The notes under the pieces: generated by a model
What the model was told of the DNA's origin: nothing
What the model saw: the letters and a program-made list of their open reading frames with translations, nothing else
The model's database searches: none
Origin: Sva-07 sp963710625
GTDB lineage: Bacteria > Actinomycetota > Acidimicrobiia > Acidimicrobiales > Ilumatobacteraceae
Assembly: GCA_963710625.1 (NCBI GenBank)
Contig: CAVQBG010000024.1
Coordinates: 62,001 to 126,000, forward strand
Length of the DNA: 64,000 bases
Direction of reading: 5' to 3'
Shown here: piece by piece, positions 59,966-64,000 of the stretch
Position numbering within the stretch: position 1 is the first letter of the stretch
Layout of the letters: every line of letters begins with the position of its first letter
Translations under genes and position numbers: made by a program

Positions 59966-62332
59966 TCAGCCCGACGACGTCGGGCCCGCTCGCTCCGAAC
60001 GCTCGACCTCGTCGAGCCAGCTCAGCAACGCGGCAGCAACATCGTCGACGGTCCAGGATGCGGCCCGGGCGAGCGCATCGGCAGACGCAGCCGCCCACGC
60101 CACGTCATCGACCAGGCTCGGGCGGACCGCATCCGCGATCTCCGCCGGGTCGGCCCCGACCACCCGGAGCCCCGGGCTCGACTCCCCCGCGGTCGTCATC
60201 GTGGTCACCGTCGGAATGCCACGCGCGACCAGTTCGGTGACGACCGCGGACATTTCGCCGCGTTCGCTCTCACGGAGCTGCAGCCCGACTCGGGCACGGC
60301 CGAGTCGCTCCGCGTAGGCCTCGGCGTCGAGGCGACCGGTGAACGTGACACGAGCCCGCACGCCGAGCCGATCGGCTGCCCGCTCGACCCGTTCGACCGC
60401 GTCGCCGTGGACACCACCGACGAAGGCGAGCGAGACGTCGTCGTCGAGTCGTGCGAGCACCTCGACGGCGAGTTCCGGCGCCTTGTTGCCGGCCAGCCAC
60501 CCGGCCGAGACGATCTCCCGCGTCGACGGAATCGCCGCGGGCGCCGCGATCGGCGGAAAAGCGAGCGGGAGGACCGTCAGGGGCGGTCCGTCGGGACGAA
60601 GCGAGCGAACGATGGCTGCAGCGCGCTCGCTGCTCACGACCACCGACCTCGCGCGGTCGACGACCTCGCCGATCAACGTGACACCGAGTCCGTGGAGGCG
60701 TTCGGCGTCGAGCAACTCGTCGTCCCCGACCGAGGCCGCCACTGCTTCGGACTCGGCGCGGGCGATGATGCCCCGCACGTAGTTCTGCGCCCACCGCTCG
60801 GAACCCGACGCATGAGCGAGACCGACGTAGAGCCCGACGAGCGATGCCTCGTGGAGCCAGACGTGACACGGCGCTTCGTCGACGAGCGCAGCGGTCCCCA
60901 CATGGTTCGGCGAGCTGCCGAGGGCGGCGACGACGTGATCGAGATCCCACGGCTTCATGAAGCGACCCATCGCCCGAACGGGTCGTCGTTGGTCGACGGC
61001 GTCACCCACCGCCGGCTCAGCCGATCCCGAGCCGTCGACGAGCGCGAGCACCTGGTCGGTCCCTCCGGCATCCGCGACCTGCCGGCGGAGCGCTCCGAGG
61101 ACGAGTTCGTCGTACTGCCCGATGCCGGATGCGGACCCGCTGAACGGACCCGCCAACGCGATTCGGGTTGCCGGCCTGCGGAGCCGACGGTTCCATCGAG
61201 GTCCGTGCGCGGCGAGAGTGCTCATCGTGTCGGTCGCGACCCGTTGCCAGGTCCATCGTCGGGTTGCTCGCCGGCCCGCGTCGAGCAGCATCCGTCGGTG
61301 GCCGTCGTCGGTCAATGCTCGCTCGACGGCCCGCGCGATCGCGCTGTCGTCGCCCGGGTCGAAGCATGCGGCCGGTTCCGCGAGCACCTCCGGCAAGGAG
61401 GTCAGCTCGGAGTTGATGACCGGAATCGCACAGGCGGCCGCTTCGAGCACGGGCAGTCCGAAGCCCTCCTCGAACGAGGGCATCACCGCCAACCGCGCCC
61501 ACTGGTGGATCGCCACCATCTCGTCGTCGTCGACGGCCCCGGTGAAGATCACTCGCCCTGCCACACCGGCCGCAGCAGCGCAGGCCTCCCAGTCCCGCAG
61601 CACGGCCGGGGAGTGTGCACATGCGATCACCAGATGATGCGTGTCGCGAATCGATCGCGGAAGGAGACCCCATGCCCGGATCAGGCCGTCGGTGTTCTTT
61701 CGTTCGTCGCCTCCGGTCACGGCAACGACGTACCTGTCGACCTCGGCCGGAAGGACACGGTCGGGTCGGGGGGCAGCGTTCACCGATGCGGGGACGAACT
61801 GCGGTTCGACCCCGGCACCGATCATCCCGATTCGCTCGATCGGGAACTCGAGTTCGTCGGCAGCGGTCACTGCGGCGAACTCCGAGATCGCGAGCAGGGA
61901 ATCGAGCGTCCGCGTCAAGGGGGCTCGGAGTGCGGCTTGGTGGCGGGCATCCGGATCGACGTGGTACCGATCGGGGAAACGGAAGGGGATCACGTCGTAC
62001 ATCACCGCCGCGACCGGCAACCGCGCCTCGGTGATCACTCGCGGAACCGGGTCGAGGGGAATCGGGTGGAGCATCAACTGTGTGGCGACGTACCAGGCGC
62101 CGTGTTCGGTGTGCCGACGCACGACGTCACGGCTCCAGGGCAGGAGCACGACGCCGGGCACGGATTCGCGGAGCGTCTCGGCCTCGGCCTCGGTGCCGCA
62201 CAGGGCGATCACGGGTGCGCCGATCTCGGTGAGTCCGCGGAGGAGGCCGGTGACGTACCGTCCGATTCCCCGTTGTCGGGCGGTTGGATGACCGATCGGG
62301 CGCGCGTCGAGCAGCAGCTTGGTGGGAGTCAC
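59966..62332 (-). CDS. Tandem GT4 double glycosyltransferase
   Basis: A 788-residue protein with two GT-B domains. The first (about 1-380) shows RQRGIGRYVTGLLRGLTE near 19-36, AVTGGDERKN near 203 and PSFEEGFGLPVLEAAACAIP near 285-305, the EX7E motif of GT4. The second (about 390-788) shows SASGIGQYDELVLGAL near 402 and a weaker donor region (RESERGEMSAVVTELVARG near 694), so it may be less active. Double GT4 proteins such as WbdA make repeating glycans with alternating linkages. ATG at 62332 overlaps the coiled-coil gene stop as ATGA. Confidence 0.85.
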   Translation of the reverse strand: MTPTKLLLDARPIGHPTARQRGIGRYVTGLLRGLTEIGAPVIALCGTEAEAETLRESVPGVVLLPWSRDVVRRHTEHGAWYVATQLMLHPIPLDPVPRVITEARLPVAAVMYDVIPFRFPDRYHVDPDARHQAALRAPLTRTLDSLLAISEFAAVTAADELEFPIERIGMIGAGVEPQFVPASVNAAPRPDRVLPAEVDRYVVAVTGGDERKNTDGLIRAWGLLPRSIRDTHHLVIACAHSPAVLRDWEACAAAAGVAGRVIFTGAVDDDEMVAIHQWARLAVMPSFEEGFGLPVLEAAACAIPVINSELTSLPEVLAEPAACFDPGDDSAIARAVERALTDDGHRRMLLDAGRRATRRWTWQRVATDTMSTLAAHGPRWNRRLRRPATRIALAGPFSGSASGIGQYDELVLGALRRQVADAGGTDQVLALVDGSGSAEPAVGDAVDQRRPVRAMGRFMKPWDLDHVVAALGSSPNHVGTAALVDEAPCHVWLHEASLVGLYVGLAHASGSERWAQNYVRGIIARAESEAVAASVGDDELLDAERLHGLGVTLIGEVVDRARSVVVSSERAAAIVRSLRPDGPPLTVLPLAFPPIAAPAAIPSTREIVSAGWLAGNKAPELAVEVLARLDDDVSLAFVGGVHGDAVERVERAADRLGVRARVTFTGRLDAEAYAERLGRARVGLQLRESERGEMSAVVTELVARGIPTVTTMTTAGESSPGLRVVGADPAEIADAVRPSLVDDVAWAAASADALARAASWTVDDVAAALLSWLDEVERSERAGPTSSG

Positions 62333-62688
62333 GTCTCCGGCGAACTCGATCCGGCCACGCCGGTCACCGTCTCGTCGGCGGCATCGAGCCGATCCTCGAG
62401 CAGGGCGAGCTGGCGCTCGATCACCTGTGTCGCTCCGATCGCAGTGTCGGCATCGAGGCGGAGGCGCTCTGCGTATCCGAGGAAGAGCGGCAGCGAGCGC
62501 TCCGCACCGAACCGCACGTCGTGGTTCAGCTGGTTCAACGCCTCCTCGATCTGGACGACGGTGTGATTGATGTCGAGCACCGTGCTGCGAATTGCTGCGA
62601 CCTCGGCCGACAACGCAGAGGTCTGACCGACCAGTGCAGCGATGTGATCGCCGCGAAGACGGCGAATGAATCCACTGAACGACGCCAC
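62329..62688 (-). CDS. Small coiled-coil protein between methyltransferase and GT4 genes
   Basis: A 119-residue protein starting VASFSGFIRRLRGDHIAALV (GTG at 62688). From about residue 22 it is nearly all helical with heptad-like hydrophobic spacing (VGQTSALSAEVAAIRSTVLD, ERQLALLEDRLDAADETV), so a coiled coil is likely. There are no catalytic motifs. It sits 10 nt after the methyltransferase gene and overlaps the tandem GT4 gene by 4 nt. Its position suggests a molecular ruler or scaffold like the coiled coil of WbdD, but here as a separate chain. A second GTG start nine bases upstream is possible. Confidence 0.6.
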   Translation of the reverse strand: MASFSGFIRRLRGDHIAALVGQTSALSAEVAAIRSTVLDINHTVVQIEEALNQLNHDVRFGAERSLPLFLGYAERLRLDADTAIGATQVIERQLALLEDRLDAADETVTGVAGSSSPET

Positions 62689-62698
62689 GGACGCGACT

Positions 62699-63865
62699 CT
62701 ACCGACGACTCGGAGGCGAATCCGGTACGTCCGACGTCGCCGGCGACGAGTTGGTGTCGCGGGATCGGAGCACGCGGCGAGCGGCCCGATACGCGGACAG
62801 CAGCGCGGGGAAACGGATGCCGATCGCACGCAAGAGGGCCGAGGCATTGAATCGGATCCCCCGAGATGCCGCGTTGAACGTCGAGAACTCGGGGTCCGAC
62901 GGCGTCTCGTACACCCGGAGTTCGACGACCGACGGGAGGTAGTAGCGCCCGCCGTGCACCGAGGCGTTCTGCTCACGTTCGTGCTCGGCCCGTGTCCACA
63001 TCTCCAGCCGAGCCGGATCGAGTTCGCTCGCCGGCTTGGGACGGCTCAACAGGAAGCTGAACAGGCTGTCCTCCGGGTAGCTCTCGATGTGAGCCACGTC
63101 GGCGTCGATGACCATCTCGACGAGCGGGTCACGTACTTCCGGCGGCGCAGTGAACAACGCTTCGTTGTGCGTGAGCACGAGATACGCGATCGGGCCACCC
63201 AACTGCCGGTGATGGACGTGCGTGAAGTAGCGATCCATCGTGTCGAGAATCAGCTCGGAGTGGACCGCCTCGCTCGGGTCGGACACCAGCATCGTGGGCA
63301 GGTGCGGGTACGCCATCGAGGACCGGTACTGCTCGGGGAGCATGCCGTTGACCTGGTGCGCTGCCTCCCACATCCGCACCCCGTACTGATTGCGGTGCGG
63401 CCCCGTGTAGTCCCAGGTCGCCAGCAGTCCATCGGGCGCCAACAGCTCTCGAACACGCCGAAAGACGCTGTCGAGATGGGAGATGTGGTGTCCGGCCGCA
63501 TGGTTCACGACCAGATCGAACGGGCCGGCGGGGAACTCGGCGGTGTTCGTGTCGAGCTGATGGAACTCGATGGGATAGCCGACGGCCGCATCTCGGGCGG
63601 TGGCGAGGAGCTCGTCGAGGTAGTCGACGGCGACCAGCGAGCGCACCGATCCCACATCGATCAGCTCGCGCTCGACCCATCCGGTGCCACAGTTCAACGA
63701 CAGTCCCCGATCGAACGGGCCGCCGTTGAACTCGCCGAGGAAATCGGTCCAACTCCCCTCGCCCCGGTCGAACGCCCGCAGGTTCAGGTGCTCGACGACC
63801 CGCGGGTAGGAGTTCCAGTAGATCCCGTGGTAGTAGACCTGGGCGTCCACCGGCGTCGTCGTCAT
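62699..63865 (-). CDS. SAM-dependent methyltransferase of the glycan cluster
   Basis: A 388-residue protein with a Rossmann methyltransferase domain at about 50-180: LSLNCGTGWVERELI near 55-69 (motif I), AVDYLDELLATARD near 79, FDLVVNHAAGHHISHLDSV near 116 and LLAPDGLLATWDYTG near 140. The second half (about 200-388) has no recognised domain and ends in a basic, Arg/Ser-rich tail. O-methylation at a glycan end is a plausible role next to glycosyltransferase genes. The ATG at 63865 (MTTTPVDAQVYYHGIYW) fits. Confidence 0.78.
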   Translation of the reverse strand: MTTTPVDAQVYYHGIYWNSYPRVVEHLNLRAFDRGEGSWTDFLGEFNGGPFDRGLSLNCGTGWVERELIDVGSVRSLVAVDYLDELLATARDAAVGYPIEFHQLDTNTAEFPAGPFDLVVNHAAGHHISHLDSVFRRVRELLAPDGLLATWDYTGPHRNQYGVRMWEAAHQVNGMLPEQYRSSMAYPHLPTMLVSDPSEAVHSELILDTMDRYFTHVHHRQLGGPIAYLVLTHNEALFTAPPEVRDPLVEMVIDADVAHIESYPEDSLFSFLLSRPKPASELDPARLEMWTRAEHEREQNASVHGGRYYLPSVVELRVYETPSDPEFSTFNAASRGIRFNASALLRAIGIRFPALLSAYRAARRVLRSRDTNSSPATSDVPDSPPSRR

Positions 63866-63905
63866 GGATCCTGACGGTAGCCGTCCGCTGCAGTCGATCG
63901 GCCGG

Positions 63906-64000
63906 TCATCCGCGTCGCGCGAACCGGTGCCGCAGACAGAGCGCGATCATCGACAGCCCCAACTCGACCGTCTTGCGGCGGTCACCGGTGACCGAACTCT
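63906..64000 (-). CDS. 3' end of a gene running off the window
   Basis: The last bases encode an open frame ending in TGA at 63906-63908, with about 30 C-terminal residues including TGDRRKTVELGLSMIAL and a basic end. It is on the same strand and side as the glycan cluster, so it is probably another member. Too little is visible to name it. Confidence 0.4.
   Translation of the reverse strand, partial: SSVTGDRRKTVELGLSMIALCLRHRFARRG

Noticed and set aside
59801..62566. Long plus-strand open frame opposite the glycosyltransferase genes
   Set aside because: It is antisense to two well-supported glycosyltransferases, with no recognisable domain.

Overview
The window is GC-rich and gene-dense, with GTG and TTG starts and many 1-, 4- or 8-nt gene overlaps. 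It looks like a chromosomal segment of a high-GC actinobacterium. Homodimeric pyruvate dehydrogenase E1, the DnaE2/ImuA'/ImuB mutasome with TCGAAC-N4-GTTCG boxes, a DUF222/HNH protein and a SWIM/MoxR/DUF5682/VWA cluster all fit. The secreted 'RLxDTRN' repeat proteins suggest Acidimicrobiia (Ilumatobacter-like); that placement is inference. I saw no rRNA, tRNA, CRISPR array, prophage or transposase gene. No stretch longer than about 300 bases lacks a gene.

Region 1 (0-8.7 kb) is a nonulosonic acid locus. PseB, PseC, a PseG-PseH fusion, PseI and a PseF-methyltransferase fusion form one tightly overlapping + strand operon. A convergent polysialyltransferase-like gene and a fused ABC exporter follow. 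Region 2 (8.9-20.5 kb) holds a secreted alpha/beta hydrolase, an enolase-superfamily enzyme, SOS-boxed dnaE2, a fatty acid desaturase flanked by two related hairpins, a NUDIX hydrolase, an orphan response regulator with a degenerate receiver, and SOS-boxed imuA'-imuB. Region 3 (20.5-31.2 kb, minus strand) has a CarH-like B12-binding regulator, a NifU/Nfu-N-like protein, a lipoprotein and a SWIM-DUF5691-MoxR-DUF5682-VWA cluster. In that cluster DUF5682 is split by a frame change and an HNH gene sits between DUF5691 and MoxR.

Region 4 (31.2-42.4 kb) has a lipoylation operon on the minus strand: E3 (lpd), E2, and one polypeptide fusing LipB to LipA. Next to it, on the other strand, is a DsbE/Mpt53-like lipoprotein with an in-frame TGA at the first position of its CxxC motif, followed by a hairpin with bacterial-SECIS geometry. 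I read this as a selenoprotein. A TIGR01777 epimerase, an FAD amine oxidase-like protein, an SRPBCC protein, MarR, ArgJ and an SDR follow. Region 5 (42.5-57.4 kb) has two tandem SpoIID/LytB paralogs with C-terminal repeats, RNase HI, AceE, a methyltransferase, an HhH-GPD protein, a YfhO-like membrane protein and a secreted repeat protein. Region 6 (57.4-64 kb, minus) is a glycan cluster: GT4, GT2, a double GT4, a small predicted coiled-coil protein, a methyltransferase and a partial gene at the edge.

Functionally, the two ends encode cell-surface glycan synthesis. The middle holds SOS mutagenesis, lipoic acid-dependent central metabolism (E2 and E3 about 13 kb from AceE) and extracytoplasmic redox. 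Two repeat families are notable: a 31-bp palindrome present four times in two pairs about 40 kb apart, and a long hairpin bracketing the desaturase.
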